DNA of 64,000 nt, from the NCBI RefSeq assembly GCF_030137545.1, contig NZ_JARUVL010000011.1, positions 1-64,000 of the forward strand. Direction: 5' to 3'. Each line of letters starts with the position of its first letter. Position 1 is the first letter of the stretch. A model generated the notes under the pieces. It was given only the letters and a program-made list of their open reading frames with translations. It was not told where the DNA came from and ran no database searches. Source of the stretch: Virgibacillus sp. LDC-1. GTDB lineage: Bacteria > Bacillota > Bacilli > Bacillales > Amphibacillaceae. The position numbers were made by a program, and so were the translations under genes. Positions 30,079 to 43,043 of the stretch are shown one piece after another.

Positions 30079-32157
30079 ATGGCAAGAGAGTTCTCCTTGG
30101 AAAAGACGCGTAATATTGGGATTATGGCACATATTGATGCAGGTAAGACCACAACTACTGAGCGTATTCTTTTCTACACAGGACGTATTCATAAGATTGG
30201 TGAAACACATGAAGGTGCTTCACAGATGGACTGGATGGAGCAGGAGCAAGAACGTGGTATTACAATCACCTCTGCTGCTACAACTGCTCAATGGAAAGGT
30301 CATCGTATAAACATTATCGATACACCAGGACACGTAGACTTCACAGTGGAAGTTGAAAGATCATTACGTGTACTTGATGGAGCAGTAACTGTACTTGATG
30401 CACAATCAGGTGTAGAGCCACAAACAGAAACAGTATGGCGTCAAGCAACAACATACGGTGTACCGCGAATTGTATTCATTAACAAAATGGATAAAATCGG
30501 TGCAGATTTCCTTTACTCTACAGGTACTTTAAAAGACCGTCTAGGAGCAAATGCTCATCCGGTTCAGCTTCCTATTGGTGCTGAAGATCAGTTCGAAGGA
30601 ATCATCGACCTTATTAACATGGAAGCACACTTCTATACAGATGATCTTGGAACAAAGGATGAATCTCGTGAGATTCCTGCAGAATACAAAGAGAAGGCTG
30701 AAGAGCTTCGTGCATCTCTTGTTGAAGCAGTGTCTGAGCTAGACGAAGAATTGATGATGAAGTTCTTAGAAGGAGAAGAAATCTCCAATGAAGAGCTTAA
30801 AAAAGCAATTCGTCAAGCTACATTAAATGTTGAATTTTACCCAGTATTCTGTGGTTCAGCATTTAAAAACAAAGGGGTTCAATTAATGCTTGATGGCGTT
30901 TTAGACTTCCTACCAGCACCTACAGACGTAGCTTCAATTGAAGGTGTTGTACCTGGCACTGAAGAAGAAGTAACACGCCCATCTGATGACAAAGCGCCAT
31001 TCTCTGCTTTGGCATTTAAAGTTATGACAGACCCATTTGTTGGAAAGCTAACATTCTTCCGTGTGTATTCCGGAACATTAGAATCAGGTTCTTATGTTAA
31101 GAACTCTGTGAAAGATAAGCGTGAACGTGTAGGACGTATCCTACAAATGCACGCAAACCACCGCGAAGAAATCTCTGTTGTATATAGTGGAGAAATTGCT
31201 GCGGCAGTTGGTTTGAAAGATACATCAACAGGAGATACACTATGTGATGAAAAGAATCCAGTTATTCTTGAATCTATGGAATTCCCTGATCCAGTTATCT
31301 CTGTTGCGATTGAACCTAAAACAAAAGCAGATCAGGATAAAATGGGTATCGCTCTCGGTAAGCTAGCAGAAGAAGACCCTACATTTAAAACTGAAACAAA
31401 TGCAGAGACAGGGCAAACAATTATTTCTGGAATGGGTGAACTTCACCTTGATATTATTGTTGACCGTCTAAAGCGTGAGTTTAAAGTAGAAGCAAACGTA
31501 GGAGCTCCACAGGTTGCTTATCGCGAAACATTCCGCTCTGCTGCTGATGTAGAAGGTAAATTTGTTCGCCAATCTGGTGGACGTGGACAGTACGGACATG
31601 TATGGATTCATTTCGAGCCGAACGAAGAAGGAGCAGGCTTCGAATTCGAAAACAAAATTGTCGGTGGTGTTGTACCTCGTGAATACATCCCTGCGGTTGA
31701 AGCTGGAGTGAGAGATGCAATGGCAAACGGTGTGTTAGCTGGCTATCCATTAATCGATGTAAAAGCTGCACTCTATGATGGAAGCTATCACGATGTCGAC
31801 TCAAACGAGATGGCATTTAAAATCGCTGCATCCATGGCTTTGAAAGCTGCTAAAAACAAATGTAACCCTGTAATTCTTGAGCCGATTGAAAAAGTTGAAA
31901 TCGTTGTTCCAGAAGAATACATGGGAGACATCATGGGTGATGTTACATCACGCCGTGGTCGTGTTGAAGGTATGGAAGCACGTGGTAATGCGCAAGTAAT
32001 CAAAGCGTTTGTCCCACTTTCTGAAATGTTTGGTTATGCAACTGCATTACGTTCAAACACACAAGGACGTGGAACATATACAATGCACTTTGATCACTAT
32101 GAAGAAGTACCAAAGAGTATTTCTGAAGAAATTATCAAGAAAAATGCAGGCGAATAA
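30079..32157 (+). CDS. fusA: Elongation factor G
   Basis: EF-G drives translocation on the ribosome. The 692-residue protein has the GTPase motifs [12 protein letters not shown] (near 17), DTPGHVDF (near 82) and NKMDKIG (near 136), with switch [12 protein letters not shown]. Domains II-V follow, including [19 protein letters not shown] and the loop region of domain IV ([15 protein letters not shown]). Length and order are standard. AGGAAGGAGAAG precedes the ATG. Confidence 0.98.
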   Translation: MAREFSLEKTRNIGIMAHIDAGKTTTTERILFYTGRIHKIGETHEGASQMDWMEQEQERGITITSAATTAQWKGHRINIIDTPGHVDFTVEVERSLRVLDGAVTVLDAQSGVEPQTETVWRQATTYGVPRIVFINKMDKIGADFLYSTGTLKDRLGANAHPVQLPIGAEDQFEGIIDLINMEAHFYTDDLGTKDESREIPAEYKEKAEELRASLVEAVSELDEELMMKFLEGEEISNEELKKAIRQATLNVEFYPVFCGSAFKNKGVQLMLDGVLDFLPAPTDVASIEGVVPGTEEEVTRPSDDKAPFSALAFKVMTDPFVGKLTFFRVYSGTLESGSYVKNSVKDKRERVGRILQMHANHREEISVVYSGEIAAAVGLKDTSTGDTLCDEKNPVILESMEFPDPVISVAIEPKTKADQDKMGIALGKLAEEDPTFKTETNAETGQTIISGMGELHLDIIVDRLKREFKVEANVGAPQVAYRETFRSAADVEGKFVRQSGGRGQYGHVWIHFEPNEEGAGFEFENKIVGGVVPREYIPAVEAGVRDAMANGVLAGYPLIDVKAALYDGSYHDVDSNEMAFKIAASMALKAAKNKCNPVILEPIEKVEIVVPEEYMGDIMGDVTSRRGRVEGMEARGNAQVIKAFVPLSEMFGYATALRSNTQGRGTYTMHFDHYEEVPKSISEEIIKKNAGE

Positions 32158-32198
32158 TTGATTTTTTCTGCAATCTAACGTATAACTTTTGTTGAAGG

Positions 32199-32234
32199 CT
32201 TAGAAATAACGTGATAAGAAATGTGATTTCTAAG
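32199..32234 (+). other. Hairpin in the tuf leader
   Basis: CTTAGAAAT and ATTTCTAAG form a perfect 9-bp stem with an 18-base loop, 52 bases before tuf. It may stabilise or terminate the fusA transcript; no T run follows. Confidence 0.5.
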
Positions 32235-32285
32235 TTTATAAATAAAACTATAAATTCATTTATTTATTTAAAGGAGGAACTATAA

Positions 32286-33476
32286 ATGGCTAAAGAAAAA
32301 TTTGACCGCTCCAAATCGCACGTTAACATTGGTACTATTGGACACGTTGACCATGGTAAAACAACGTTAACTGCTGCGATTACAACTGTAATGCACAAGA
32401 AATCTGGTAAAGGTACTGCTATGGCTTATGACCAAATTGATGGTGCACCAGAAGAAAAAGAACGTGGAATTACAATTGCAACTTCTCACGTTGAGTATGA
32501 AACAGACACTCGTCACTATGCACACGTAGACTGCCCAGGACACGCTGACTATGTTAAAAACATGATCACTGGTGCTGCGCAAATGGACGGAGCTATCCTT
32601 GTAGTATCTGCTGCTGATGGTCCAATGCCACAAACTCGTGAGCACATCCTACTTTCACGTAACGTTGGGGTACCTGCAATTGTTGTATTCCTAAACAAAT
32701 GTGATATGGTTGATGACGAAGAATTACTAGAACTAGTTGAAATGGAAGTTCGTGATCTATTAACTGAATACGAATTCCCTGGTGATGATGTACCAGTAGT
32801 AAAAGGTTCTGCACTTAAAGCACTTGAAGGCGATGCAGAATACGAAGAAAAAATCGTTGAATTGATGGCTGCAGTTGATGAGTACATCCCAACTCCAGCA
32901 CGTGATACTGAAAAACCATTCATGATGCCAGTTGAGGACGTATTCTCAATCACTGGTCGTGGAACAGTTGCAACTGGACGTGTTGAGCGCGGACAAGTAA
33001 AAGTTGGAGACGAAGTTGAGATCATCGGTCTTGCAGAAGAGTCTTCAAAAACTACTGTAACAGGTGTTGAAATGTTCCGTAAGCTTCTTGATTATGCAGA
33101 AGCTGGAGATAACATTGGTGCACTTCTACGTGGTGTATCTCGTGAAGATATCAGCCGTGGTCAAGTACTTGCTAAGCCAGGTACAATTACACCACACACA
33201 AACTTCAAAGCAGAAGTTTATGTTCTATCTAAAGAAGAAGGTGGACGTCATACTCCATTCTTCTCAAACTATCGCCCACAGTTCTACTTCCGTACAACGG
33301 ACGTAACTGGTGTTATCCAACTTCCAGAGGGAGTAGAAATGGTAATGCCTGGCGATAACATTGAAATGACAGTAGAATTGATCTCACCAATCGCGATCGA
33401 AGACGGAACTCGTTTCTCTATTCGTGAAGGTGGACGTACTGTTGGATCAGGCGTTGTTTCTTCTATCCAAAAATAA
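32286..33476 (+). CDS. tuf: Elongation factor Tu
   Basis: EF-Tu brings aminoacyl-tRNA to the ribosome. The 396-residue protein has the GTPase motifs [14 protein letters not shown] near 19, [12 protein letters not shown] near 81 and [14 protein letters not shown] near 136, with [14 protein letters not shown] as switch I. Domains II and III follow, ending [25 protein letters not shown] precedes the ATG. Codon choice is strongly biased, as expected for the most abundant protein. A terminator follows. Confidence 0.98.
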   Translation: MAKEKFDRSKSHVNIGTIGHVDHGKTTLTAAITTVMHKKSGKGTAMAYDQIDGAPEEKERGITIATSHVEYETDTRHYAHVDCPGHADYVKNMITGAAQMDGAILVVSAADGPMPQTREHILLSRNVGVPAIVVFLNKCDMVDDEELLELVEMEVRDLLTEYEFPGDDVPVVKGSALKALEGDAEYEEKIVELMAAVDEYIPTPARDTEKPFMMPVEDVFSITGRGTVATGRVERGQVKVGDEVEIIGLAEESSKTTVTGVEMFRKLLDYAEAGDNIGALLRGVSREDISRGQVLAKPGTITPHTNFKAEVYVLSKEEGGRHTPFFSNYRPQFYFRTTDVTGVIQLPEGVEMVMPGDNIEMTVELISPIAIEDGTRFSIREGGRTVGSGVVSSIQK

Positions 33477-33492
33477 GTATTGATTTTCATTA

Positions 33493-33525
33493 AAAGAGGT
33501 TACGTGACGACGTAGCCTCTTTTTA
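33493..33525 (+). terminator. Terminator after tuf
   Basis: AAGAGGTTACGT and ACGTAGCCTCTT form a strong, nearly perfect stem followed by TTTATC. It ends the str operon. Confidence 0.9.
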
Positions 33526-33734
33526 TCATTAAAAAATGCTTAACCAACTCTATTGTAAATGCGGATCAGCATGAAACAATGAACATAAGTTTGGCATTCA
33601 GCTGGCTTCCTCATAAACTATGAATCAATAGGACAACTTTCCCAACAAAAAAATCCCGTTCAACCCTTGCAATCACTATAAATAGTAAGTATAATACATA
33701 AATGTGCAACCATAAGGTTTTTCTTAAAAAAAGG
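33526..33734 (+). other. Gene-free interval between tuf and the S10 promoter
   Basis: I see no coding region or RNA gene here. In B. subtilis an unrelated gene (ybaC) lies in this interval; nothing similar is visible. Confidence 0.6.
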
Positions 33735-33763
33735 TTGCATTGACGGCATTCCTTCTATATAAT
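33735..33763 (+). promoter_or_regulatory. SigA-type promoter of the S10 superoperon
   Basis: TTGCAT and TATAAT are 17 bases apart. Transcription would begin near 33770 and give a leader of about 125 bases before rpsJ. Confidence 0.8.
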
Positions 33764-33795
33764 AAGAATGTTGGTCATTAAAGGCGATGAAGTGA

Positions 33796-34203
<408 letters not shown>

Positions 34204-34230
34204 TTTTTTATTTAATAGGAGGTGTAACGG

Positions 34231-34860
34231 ATGACGAAAGGAATCTTAGGTCGTAAAATCGGCATGACACAGCTGTTTTCTGAAAGCGGAGAATTAATCC
34301 CTGTAACTGTTGTTCAAGCTGAGCCAAACGTAGTGCTTCAAAAGCGTACGATGGAAAACGATGGCTATGAAGCAATTCAAATTGGTTTTGCTGATAAGAA
34401 AGAATCACGTTCAAACAAGGCTGAAAAAGGGCATGCTGAAAAAGCAAACACAACCCCTAAGCGCTACGTTCGTGAAATCCGTAACGCAAACCTTGACGAA
34501 TATGAAGTAGGTCAAGAGCTTAGCGTTGAATTATTTCAAGCGGGTGACATTGTAGATGTAACTGGAACTTCTAAAGGTAAAGGATTCCAAGGATCTATCA
34601 AGCGTCACAATCAATCACGCGGACCAATGGGTCACGGATCACATTATCATAGAGGTCCTGGTTCTATGGGAGCTGTTGATGCAATGCGCGTGTTCCCTGG
34701 TAAGAAACTTCCAGGACATATGGGTTCTGAACAAGTAACGATTCAAAATCTAGAAATCGTTAGTGTAGATACAGAACGTAATTTACTTTTGATCAAAGGC
34801 AATGTGCCTGGAGCAAAAAAATCATTCGTGAAAATTACGAGTGCAATAAAGGCTAAATAA
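34231..34860 (+). CDS. rplC: 50S ribosomal protein L3
   Basis: L3 is an early 50S assembly protein near the peptidyl-transferase centre. The 209-residue protein starts [17 protein letters not shown], and has the extended loop [20 protein letters not shown] and [23 protein letters not shown] precedes the ATG. Length is normal. Confidence 0.97.
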   Translation: MTKGILGRKIGMTQLFSESGELIPVTVVQAEPNVVLQKRTMENDGYEAIQIGFADKKESRSNKAEKGHAEKANTTPKRYVREIRNANLDEYEVGQELSVELFQAGDIVDVTGTSKGKGFQGSIKRHNQSRGPMGHGSHYHRGPGSMGAVDAMRVFPGKKLPGHMGSEQVTIQNLEIVSVDTERNLLLIKGNVPGAKKSFVKITSAIKAK

Positions 34861-34886
34861 TCATAGACACGAAGGGAGGATATGTC

Positions 34887-35510
34887 ATGCCTAAAGTAGC
34901 ACTATTTAAACAAGATGGTTCACAGGTCGGAGATATCGAATTGAATGATTCTGTATTTGGCATTGAACCAAACACACATGTATTACATGAAGCAGTAGTG
35001 ATGCAACGTGCATCATTGCGTCAAGGTACGCACAAGGTAAAAAACCGCTCAGAAGTACGCGGAGGCGGACGCAAACCATGGCGTCAAAAAGGTACTGGTA
35101 GAGCTCGTCAAGGTTCTATTCGATCACCACAATGGGTTGGCGGTGGAACTGTATTTGGTCCAACACCACGTAGCTACAGCTACAAGCTACCTAAAAAGGT
35201 TCGTCGTTTAGCTTTGAGATCTGCTTTATCTACTAAGGTAAAAGAAGAAAGCATTCTTGTATTGGAGAATCTAGCTTTTGAAGCTCCAAAAACAAAAGAG
35301 TTTGTTAACATGCTAACTGCATTAAACGCAAATGGAAAAACACTTGTTGTGACTACAGAAAAAGACGAAAACGTTGTACGTTCTGCTAACAACCTTCAAA
35401 AAGTAAAGGTTTTAACAGTTGAAGAGGTTAACGTTTTAGACTTGCTATTGCATGACAAGCTGATTTTAACAAAAGATGCAGCTGAAAAAGCAGGGGAGGT
35501 GCTTTCATAA
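34887..35510 (+). CDS. rplD: 50S ribosomal protein L4
   Basis: L4 lines the exit tunnel; its loop is a macrolide-resistance site. The 207-residue protein has the loop [19 protein letters not shown] near 55-73 in unmodified form, followed by [13 protein letters not shown]. The stop overlaps the next start by one base (TAATG), so L4 and L23 are coupled. Confidence 0.97.
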   Translation: MPKVALFKQDGSQVGDIELNDSVFGIEPNTHVLHEAVVMQRASLRQGTHKVKNRSEVRGGGRKPWRQKGTGRARQGSIRSPQWVGGGTVFGPTPRSYSYKLPKKVRRLALRSALSTKVKEESILVLENLAFEAPKTKEFVNMLTALNANGKTLVVTTEKDENVVRSANNLQKVKVLTVEEVNVLDLLLHDKLILTKDAAEKAGEVLS

Positions 35511-35797
35511 TGAAAGATGCACGCGACGTAATCAAACGCCCTGTCATTACAGAAAACTCTGCTGATCTTATGGCGGAGAAAAAGTATACGTTTGAAGTAA
35601 ACCCGAAAGCAAACAAGACGGAAATCAAAGATGCTGTTGAAACAATCTTTGGTGTAAAAGTCTTAAAGGTAAATACAATGAACGTTAAAGGTAAGTTTAA
35701 AAGAATGGGACGCTATGGCGGATACCGTTCAGACCGTAAGAAAGCAATTGTTCAGCTATCTGAAGATAGCAAGGAACTAGACTTCTTTGAAGCATAA
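35510..35797 (+). CDS. rplW: 50S ribosomal protein L23
   Basis: L23 sits at the tunnel exit and docks trigger factor and SRP. The 95-residue protein starts [20 protein letters not shown] and has [19 protein letters not shown] and [13 protein letters not shown]. It overlaps rplD by one base; GGGGAGGTG upstream serves as its ribosome-binding site. Confidence 0.97.
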   Translation: MKDARDVIKRPVITENSADLMAEKKYTFEVNPKANKTEIKDAVETIFGVKVLKVNTMNVKGKFKRMGRYGGYRSDRKKAIVQLSEDSKELDFFEA

Positions 35798-35829
35798 GAT
35801 TTTAACTTAACGTGAAGGAGGGAAAAAAG

Positions 35830-36660
35830 ATGGCGATTAAAAAATTCAGACCTACCTCAAATGGTAGACGTAATATGTCTGTATTAGATTTTGCTGAAAT
35901 CACTACAGACACTCCGGAAAAATCCCTATTAAGTCCACTACACAAACGCGGCGGACGTAATAACCAAGGGAAATTAACGGTTCGTCATCAAGGCGGCGGG
36001 CACAAGCGTCAATACCGTATTATCGACTTTAAACGCGATAAAGATGGAATACCAGGACGCGTTGCTACGATCGAATATGATCCAAACCGCACAGCAAACA
36101 TTGCTTTGATTCATTATGTAGATGGTGAAAAGCGTTATATATTAGCACCAAAAGGGTTAAAGGTTGGCCAAGAAATTGAATCTGGAGAAAATGCAGATAT
36201 CAAAGTAGGGAATGCGTTACCGTTAATAAACATTCCTGTTGGTACAATCATTCACAACATTGAATTAAAACCAGGCCGTGGTGGTCAACTTGTACGTTCT
36301 GCTGGTGCAGAAGCACAAATCCTTGGTCGTGAAGGTAAATACGTTCTTGTACGTCTTGGATCTGGCGAAGTACGTTTGATTCTAGCAACTTGCCGTGCTA
36401 CAGTTGGCCAGGTTGGAAATCTTGAGCATGAACTTGTTCGTGTTGGGAAAGCAGGTCGTTCTCGTTGGTTAGGCAAGCGTCCTACTGTACGTGGATCTGT
36501 AATGAACCCGAATGATCACCCACACGGTGGTGGTGAAGGACGTGCGCCAATCGGACGTAAATCACCAATGTCACCATGGGGCAAACCTACACTTGGTTAT
36601 AAGACACGTAAACGTAATAAGCCGTCCGATAAATATATCGTTCGTAAACGCAAAAAATAA
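35830..36660 (+). CDS. rplB: 50S ribosomal protein L2
   Basis: L2 is needed for subunit joining and peptidyl transfer. The 276-residue protein starts [18 protein letters not shown] and has [20 protein letters not shown] and the conserved [18 protein letters not shown] with its essential His. The ATG at 35830 follows GAAGGAGGG; an upstream in-frame ATG at 35812 overlaps that site. Confidence 0.97.
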   Translation: MAIKKFRPTSNGRRNMSVLDFAEITTDTPEKSLLSPLHKRGGRNNQGKLTVRHQGGGHKRQYRIIDFKRDKDGIPGRVATIEYDPNRTANIALIHYVDGEKRYILAPKGLKVGQEIESGENADIKVGNALPLINIPVGTIIHNIELKPGRGGQLVRSAGAEAQILGREGKYVLVRLGSGEVRLILATCRATVGQVGNLEHELVRVGKAGRSRWLGKRPTVRGSVMNPNDHPHGGGEGRAPIGRKSPMSPWGKPTLGYKTRKRNKPSDKYIVRKRKK

Positions 36661-36716
36661 GGCGATAGGATGATGGGTAAGAAACCCGTTTCTTAACTCT
36701 GAAAGGAGGTTTATCC

Positions 36717-36995
36717 ATGGGTCGTAGTTTGAAAAAAGGACCTTTTGCAGATGACCATCTATTGAAAAAAATCGATCAATTGAACGAAGGCGACAAAAAG
36801 CAGGTTATCAAAACTTGGTCACGCCGTTCAACTATATTTCCAACATTCGTTGGTCACACGGTAGCTGTATATGACGGTCGCAAGCACGTACCGGTTTATA
36901 TCACAGAAGACATGGTCGGACATAAATTAGGTGAATTCGCGCCAACCCGCACGTATAAAGGGCACGCTGGCGATGATAAGAAAACAAAACGCTAA
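36717..36995 (+). CDS. rpsS: 30S ribosomal protein S19
   Basis: S19 is a 30S head protein contacting S13. The 92-residue protein starts [18 protein letters not shown] and has [20 protein letters not shown] and [19 protein letters not shown] precedes the ATG. Order L2-S19-L22 is standard. Confidence 0.97.
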   Translation: MGRSLKKGPFADDHLLKKIDQLNEGDKKQVIKTWSRRSTIFPTFVGHTVAVYDGRKHVPVYITEDMVGHKLGEFAPTRTYKGHAGDDKKTKR

Positions 36996-37013
36996 TGAGA
37001 GGAGGCACTCCAC

Positions 37014-37355
37014 ATGCAAGCTAAAGCCGTTGCGAAATCAGTTCGTATTGCTCCTCGTAAAGTACGGTTAGTTATTGATTTAATTCGAGGAAAAAGTGTT
37101 GGTGAAGCAGTAGCAATACTCCGCCATACACAACGAGGTGCTTCTCCAGTCGTAGAGAAAGTTTTAAAGTCTGCTATTGCTAATGCAGAGCACAACTACG
37201 AAATGGATCCGGATAGTTTAATCATTTCCGAAGCATTTGTAAATGAAGGAGTTACATTGAAACGCTTCCGTCCACGTGCACAAGGACGTGCAAGCAAAAT
37301 CAACAAACGCACAAGCCACATCACAGTAGTGGTAACAGAAAAGAAGGAGGGATAG
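37014..37355 (+). CDS. rplV: 50S ribosomal protein L22
   Basis: L22 lines the exit tunnel with L4. The 113-residue protein starts [20 protein letters not shown]. The tunnel loop is [20 protein letters not shown], without macrolide-resistance insertions or deletions. Only three bases separate it from rpsC. Confidence 0.97.
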   Translation: MQAKAVAKSVRIAPRKVRLVIDLIRGKSVGEAVAILRHTQRGASPVVEKVLKSAIANAEHNYEMDPDSLIISEAFVNEGVTLKRFRPRAQGRASKINKRTSHITVVVTEKKEG

Positions 37356-37358
37356 TCA

Positions 37359-38000
37359 GTGGGGCAAAAAGTACACCCAACGGGTCTTCGTGTCGGTATT
37401 ATCAAAGACTGGGAGTCTAAATGGTACGCTGATAAAGACTACGCAGATCTTTTGCATGAAGATATTAAAATCAGAGAATATCTTGAAAACCGCTTAAGCA
37501 CAGCTGCTGTATCTTCCATTGAAATTGAGCGTGCAGCAAACCGTGTTAATATTACTATTCACACTGGAAAGCCAGGTATGGTAATTGGTAAAGGCGGTTC
37601 TGAAGTTGAAGCATTACGTAAATCATTAAACAGCTTGACTGGCAAGCGTGTTCATATCAATATTGTTGAAATCAAGAAAGTAGATATTAACGCTAAATTG
37701 GTTGCAGACAACATTGCTCGTCAACTTGAAAATCGTATTTCATTCCGTCGTGCACAAAAGCAAGCAATCCAACGTGCAATGCGTGCAGGAGCAAAAGGAA
37801 TTAAAACACAAGTTTCCGGACGTCTTGGAGGAGCAGATATTGCTCGTGCGGAACATTATAGTGAAGGAACAGTGCCATTACACACATTGCGTGCTGATAT
37901 CGATTACGGTACAGCAGAAGCAGATACAACCTACGGTAAGCTAGGAGTAAAAGTGTGGATCTATCGTGGTGAAGTCCTTCCAACTAAATCCAAAAAATAA
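37359..38000 (+). CDS. rpsC: 30S ribosomal protein S3
   Basis: S3 lies at the mRNA entry and helps unwind mRNA. The 213-residue protein starts at GTG ([19 protein letters not shown]). It has the KH motif [14 protein letters not shown] and the C-terminal domain with [28 protein letters not shown] lies at the end of rplV and serves as its ribosome-binding site. Confidence 0.97.
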   Translation: MGQKVHPTGLRVGIIKDWESKWYADKDYADLLHEDIKIREYLENRLSTAAVSSIEIERAANRVNITIHTGKPGMVIGKGGSEVEALRKSLNSLTGKRVHINIVEIKKVDINAKLVADNIARQLENRISFRRAQKQAIQRAMRAGAKGIKTQVSGRLGGADIARAEHYSEGTVPLHTLRADIDYGTAEADTTYGKLGVKVWIYRGEVLPTKSKK

Positions 38001-38643
<643 letters not shown>

Positions 38644-38667
38644 TAATGAGAGGAGGTTAGCCTCGGG

Positions 38668-38931
38668 ATGACTGAACGTAATAATCGTAAAGTATACACA
38701 GGTCGTGTTGTTTCAGATAAAATGGATAAAACAATTACTGTGCTTGTAGAAACTTACAAGTTTCACAAATTGTATGGTAAGCGTGTTAAATATTCAAAGA
38801 AATTAAAAGCACATGATGAAAACAACCAAGCAAAGCTTGGAGACATCGTTCGTATCATGGAAACTCGTCCGCTATCAGCTACAAAACGCTTTCGTCTAGT
38901 TGAAGTTGTTGAAGAAGCGGTCATTATATAA
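38668..38931 (+). CDS. rpsQ: 30S ribosomal protein S17
   Basis: S17 is an OB-fold 30S assembly protein. The 87-residue product starts [20 protein letters not shown] and has [20 protein letters not shown] and [22 protein letters not shown] precedes the ATG. Confidence 0.97.
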   Translation: MTERNNRKVYTGRVVSDKMDKTITVLVETYKFHKLYGKRVKYSKKLKAHDENNQAKLGDIVRIMETRPLSATKRFRLVEVVEEAVII

Positions 38932-38935
38932 TTAA

Positions 38936-39343
<408 letters not shown>

Positions 39344-39374
39344 GTAGAATTGTCCTGAAGGAGGTGCGTCAAGC

Positions 39375-39683
39375 ATGCATGTAAAAAAAGGTGACAAAGT
39401 TAAAGTATTATCCGGCAAAGACCGTGGTAAACAAGGCACTATTTTAGAAACGTATCCTAAGAAGGATCGTGTCCTTGTTGAAGGTGTCAACATGATTAAA
39501 AAACACGCAAAGCCTTCACAAGAAAATCCACAAGGTGGTATCTTGAATCAAGAAGCACCAATTCATGTTTCTAATGTATTGCCAATAGATCCTAAATCCG
39601 GTGAGCCAACTCGTGTTGGGTATGAAGTACGTGATGGAAAGAAAGTCCGCATCGCTAAAAAATCCGGTGAAGAATTAAAATAA
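39375..39683 (+). CDS. rplX: 50S ribosomal protein L24
   Basis: L24 initiates 50S assembly. The 102-residue protein starts [20 protein letters not shown] with its KOW motif and has [30 protein letters not shown] precedes the ATG. Confidence 0.97.
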   Translation: MHVKKGDKVKVLSGKDRGKQGTILETYPKKDRVLVEGVNMIKKHAKPSQENPQGGILNQEAPIHVSNVLPIDPKSGEPTRVGYEVRDGKKVRIAKKSGEELK

Positions 39684-39709
39684 TTTAGCGACGAAAGGAG
39701 GGCGACATG

Positions 39710-40249
39710 ATGAATCAACTTAAAGAAAAATACCAAGAGCAAATCGTTCCATCTTTGATGGAAAAGTTTAATTATAAATCTGTAATGGAAGTGCCTGTAA
39801 TTGAGAAAATCGTTGTCAACATGGGTGTTGGTGACGCAGTTCAGAACTCTAAGGCATTAGATAACGCTGTAGAGGAATTAGCGTTGATTTCTGGTCAAAA
39901 GCCTGTTGTTACACGTGCGAAAAAATCAATCGCTGGTTTTCGCCTTCGTGAAGGAATGCCTATCGGTGCAAAAGTAACCCTTCGCGGTGAAAGAATGTAT
40001 GAATTCCTACAAAAGCTTATTTCTGTATCACTACCACGTGTTCGTGACTTCCGTGGTGTATCAAAGAAAGCTTTTGATGGTCGTGGTAACTACACATTAG
40101 GTGTAAAAGAACAATTAATTTTCCCAGAAATCAATTACGATAAAGTAAGTAAAGTTCGTGGAATGGATATCGTTATTGTAACCACTTCTAAAACGGACGA
40201 AGAAGCTCGTGAACTTTTGGCTCAACTTGGCATGCCTTTCCAAAAATAG
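39710..40249 (+). CDS. rplE: 50S ribosomal protein L5
   Basis: L5 binds 5S rRNA with L18. The 179-residue protein has [31 protein letters not shown]-type sequence ([20 protein letters not shown]) and the C-terminal [20 protein letters not shown]. Two adjacent ATGs exist (39707 and 39710) behind AAAGGAGGGCG; the second gives the length usual in Bacillus. Confidence 0.96.
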   Translation: MNQLKEKYQEQIVPSLMEKFNYKSVMEVPVIEKIVVNMGVGDAVQNSKALDNAVEELALISGQKPVVTRAKKSIAGFRLREGMPIGAKVTLRGERMYEFLQKLISVSLPRVRDFRGVSKKAFDGRGNYTLGVKEQLIFPEINYDKVSKVRGMDIVIVTTSKTDEEARELLAQLGMPFQK

Positions 40250-40272
40250 AGCTAATACAAGGAGGGAAAATT

Positions 40273-40458
40273 GTGGCTAAAAAATCAATGGTTGCGAAGC
40301 AAAAACGCCCACAAAAGTATCAAGTACGTGAATACACACGCTGTGAGCGTTGTGGACGTCCACATTCCGTAATTCGCAAATTTAAACTTTGCCGTATTTG
40401 TTTCCGTGAACTTGCCTATAAAGGTCAAATTCCTGGTGTCAAAAAAGCAAGCTGGTAA
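40273..40458 (+). CDS. rpsN: 30S ribosomal protein S14 type Z
   Basis: This 61-residue protein is the zinc form of S14: [20 protein letters not shown] carries the four Cys ligands. Start is GTG ([16 protein letters not shown]), behind AAGGAGGG. A zinc-free paralogue often lies elsewhere in such genomes. Confidence 0.97.
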   Translation: MAKKSMVAKQKRPQKYQVREYTRCERCGRPHSVIRKFKLCRICFRELAYKGQIPGVKKASW

Positions 40459-40487
40459 ACCCCGATTCGGGAAGGAGGTAATGAGTA

Positions 40488-40886
40488 ATGGTAATGACAG
40501 ATCCAATCGCAGATATGCTAACTCGTATTCGTAACGCCAACATGGTAAAACATGAAAAATTGGAGCTTCCTGCTTCCAAAATGAAAAAAGAGGTCGCTGA
40601 TATCCTTAAAAGAGAAGGCTTTGTCCGTGACTATGAATTTATTGAAGACAACAAGCAAGGTATTCTGCGTATATTCCTTAAGTACGGTGCCAATGAAGAG
40701 CGAGTAATTACAGGTATTAAGCGTATTAGTAAGCCTGGACTTCGTGTTTACGCGAAAGCAGATGAAGTACCACGCGTACTGAACGGACTGGGAATTGCAA
40801 TCGTATCAACATCCAAAGGTGTACTTTCTGATAAAGAAGCACGCTCACAAGCTGTTGGTGGCGAAGTTCTTGCATATGTTTGGTAA
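40488..40886 (+). CDS. rpsH: 30S ribosomal protein S8
   Basis: S8 binds 16S rRNA helix 21 and in E. coli represses the spc operon. The 132-residue protein starts [20 protein letters not shown] and ends with [27 protein letters not shown] near residue 108 is the RNA-binding loop. GAAGGAGGTAATG precedes the ATG. Confidence 0.97.
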   Translation: MVMTDPIADMLTRIRNANMVKHEKLELPASKMKKEVADILKREGFVRDYEFIEDNKQGILRIFLKYGANEERVITGIKRISKPGLRVYAKADEVPRVLNGLGIAIVSTSKGVLSDKEARSQAVGGEVLAYVW

Positions 40887-40916
40887 TCAACATTAATTGA
40901 TGAGGAGGTGCATGGA

Positions 40917-41453
40917 ATGTCTCGTATAGGACTGAAACCAATTGAAATCCCAAGTGGTGTAGAAGTAAAATTTAACGGAAATACCGCTACTGTAAAAGGA
41001 CCTAAAGGTGAATTGACTAGAACTTTTCATAGCGATATGAAAATTAAAATAGAAGAAAATACGATTTTTGTAGAACGTCCAAGTAATGATCGTGAGCATC
41101 GTTCCCTTCACGGAACAACACGTAGCTTGATTGCCAACATGGTTGAAGGCGTTCATCAAGGATTTGAAAAGAAACTAGAAATAATCGGGGTTGGATACCG
41201 TGCTCAAAAACAAGGAACGAAGCTTGTTGTTAACGCAGGTTATTCCCATCCAGTTGAAATCGAACCTGAAAAAGGTATCGAGATTGAAGTTCCAAAAAAC
41301 ACGGAAATAATCGTCAAAGGGATCGACAAAGAAGCTGTTGGTGCAATTGCTGCTAACATTCGTGCGATCAGACCACCTGAACCTTACAAAGGTAAAGGAA
41401 TTCGTTATGTTGGCGAATATGTACGTCGTAAAGAAGGTAAAACTGCTAAATAA
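40917..41453 (+). CDS. rplF: 50S ribosomal protein L6
   Basis: L6 lies near the factor-binding site. The 178-residue protein starts [17 protein letters not shown] and ends with [23 protein letters not shown] at 40917 is preceded by GAGGAGGTG; the ATG at 40908 overlaps that site. Confidence 0.97.
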   Translation: MSRIGLKPIEIPSGVEVKFNGNTATVKGPKGELTRTFHSDMKIKIEENTIFVERPSNDREHRSLHGTTRSLIANMVEGVHQGFEKKLEIIGVGYRAQKQGTKLVVNAGYSHPVEIEPEKGIEIEVPKNTEIIVKGIDKEAVGAIAANIRAIRPPEPYKGKGIRYVGEYVRRKEGKTAK

Positions 41454-41485
41454 GGCATGTTAGGGAGCAGAAAGGAGTGACCTAG

Positions 41486-41848
41486 ATGATCACAAAACCT
41501 GACAAAAATGTTGCACGTAAAAGAAGACACGCGCGTGTCCGCAAGCATGTTGCTGGTACACAAGAGCGTCCACGTCTAAACGTGTATCGTTCAAACAAAA
41601 ACATTTATGCACAATTAATTGATGATACAGTAGGTAAAACATTAGCAAGTGCTTCAACAGTTGACAAAGAACTATCGGTTGAATCAACTGGTTCTGTAGA
41701 AGCGGCTAAGCAGGTAGGAGAATTACTTGCAAAACGTGCCCAGGATAAAGGATTCAAATCGGTTGTGTTCGATCGTGGCGGCTACCTTTATCATGGACGT
41801 GTAAAAGCATTGGCAGAAGCTGCCCGTGAAGCAGGTCTTGAATTTTAA
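41486..41848 (+). CDS. rplR: 50S ribosomal protein L18
   Basis: L18 carries 5S rRNA into the 50S subunit. The 120-residue protein has a basic N-terminus ([19 protein letters not shown]), [20 protein letters not shown] and [32 protein letters not shown] precedes the ATG. Confidence 0.97.
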   Translation: MITKPDKNVARKRRHARVRKHVAGTQERPRLNVYRSNKNIYAQLIDDTVGKTLASASTVDKELSVESTGSVEAAKQVGELLAKRAQDKGFKSVVFDRGGYLYHGRVKALAEAAREAGLEF

Positions 41849-41870
41849 TCGATAAAGGAGGGAACCAATA

Positions 41871-42374
41871 GTGAATAATAATCTTGACCCAAACAAATTA
41901 GATATTGAAGAACGTGTTGTTACGGTCAACCGTGTTGCAAAAGTAGTAAAAGGTGGACGTCGCTTCCGTTTTGCTGCTTTAGTAGTTGTCGGTGATAAAA
42001 ACGGTCATGTAGGATTCGGTACAGGTAAAGCACAAGAGGTACCGGAAGCAATTAGAAAAGCTGTTGAGGATGCGAAGAAGAACCTTATCACAGTACCGAT
42101 TGTTGGAACTACTATTCCACATGCGATTCATGGTCAATTCGGCTCAGGTAACGTATTGATGAAGCCAGCTTCAGAAGGTACAGGAGTTATCTCTGGTGGA
42201 CCAGTTCGTGCGGTATTAGAGCTTGCAGGTGTTAGTGATATTCTTACAAAATCACTTGGTTCAAACACACCAATCAATATGGTTCGCGCAACAATTAACG
42301 GTTTAAGCAACTTAAAGCGTGCAGAGGACGTAGCAAAACTACGAGGAAAATCTGTAGAAGAACTGTTAGGATAA
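41871..42374 (+). CDS. rpsE: 30S ribosomal protein S5
   Basis: S5 helps accuracy and mRNA unwinding. The 167-residue protein starts at GTG. It has [20 protein letters not shown], the spectinomycin loop around residues 20-30 in wild-type form, and [33 protein letters not shown] precedes the start. Confidence 0.97.
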   Translation: MNNNLDPNKLDIEERVVTVNRVAKVVKGGRRFRFAALVVVGDKNGHVGFGTGKAQEVPEAIRKAVEDAKKNLITVPIVGTTIPHAIHGQFGSGNVLMKPASEGTGVISGGPVRAVLELAGVSDILTKSLGSNTPINMVRATINGLSNLKRAEDVAKLRGKSVEELLG

Positions 42375-42387
42375 GGAGGGAAATACT

Positions 42388-42570
42388 ATGTCTAAAAAAT
42401 TAGAAATCACCCTCACTAAGAGTGTCATTGGTGCAAAAGAAGGACAAAAAAGAACAGTAGAAGCATTAGGCTTGAAAAAAATTCGTCAATCCGTAGTTCT
42501 TGAAGATACTCCGGCTATTCGTGGAATGGTTAATAAAGTATCTCATCTTCTAACGGTAAAAGAAGCGTAA
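42388..42570 (+). CDS. rpmD: 50S ribosomal protein L30
   Basis: This 60-residue protein is the bacterial L30: [20 protein letters not shown] and [16 protein letters not shown]. It is 13 bases after rpsE, behind AAGGAGGG. Confidence 0.96.
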   Translation: MSKKLEITLTKSVIGAKEGQKRTVEALGLKKIRQSVVLEDTPAIRGMVNKVSHLLTVKEA

Positions 42571-42602
42571 TTTATAAATTAGCGTAAAGAGGAGGTGCTC
42601 AA

Positions 42603-43043
42603 ATGAAACTTCATGAATTGAAAGCATCAGAAGGAGCTCGTAAAGAACGTAATCGCGTAGGTCGTGGAACATCATCTGGAAATGGTAAGACTTCCGGTCG
42701 TGGACATAAAGGCCAAAAAGCACGTTCTGGAGGCGGCGTCCGTCCAGGGTTTGAAGGAGGACAAATGCCATTATTCCAACGTCTTCCGAAGCGCGGCTTT
42801 ACAAACATCCATCGTAAAGAATTTGCAATAGTGAACTTAGATGCGTTAAATCGTTTTGAAGACGGCACAGAAATTACACCTGAGCTATTACTTGAAGAAG
42901 GTGTCGTATCGAACCTAAAAGCAGGTCTTAAGATACTTGGTAAAGGTTCTGTAGATAAAAAATTCACAGTAAAAGCTCATAAGTTCTCTGCTTCAGCGAA
43001 GTCTGCAATTGAAGCAGCGGGCGGTAAAATAGAGGTGATTTAA
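42603..43043 (+). CDS. rplO: 50S ribosomal protein L15
   Basis: L15 is a late 50S assembly protein. The 146-residue product starts [20 protein letters not shown] and has the Gly/Lys-rich [20 protein letters not shown] and a compact C-terminal domain. Its stop overlaps the secY start by one base (TAATG). Confidence 0.97.
   Translation: MKLHELKASEGARKERNRVGRGTSSGNGKTSGRGHKGQKARSGGGVRPGFEGGQMPLFQRLPKRGFTNIHRKEFAIVNLDALNRFEDGTEITPELLLEEGVVSNLKAGLKILGKGSVDKKFTVKAHKFSASAKSAIEAAGGKIEVI

Noticed and set aside
32549-33025. 158-codon minus-strand frame within tuf
   Set aside because: It is antisense to a highly biased codon pattern; the Ser/Thr-rich product is a typical shadow of EF-Tu.
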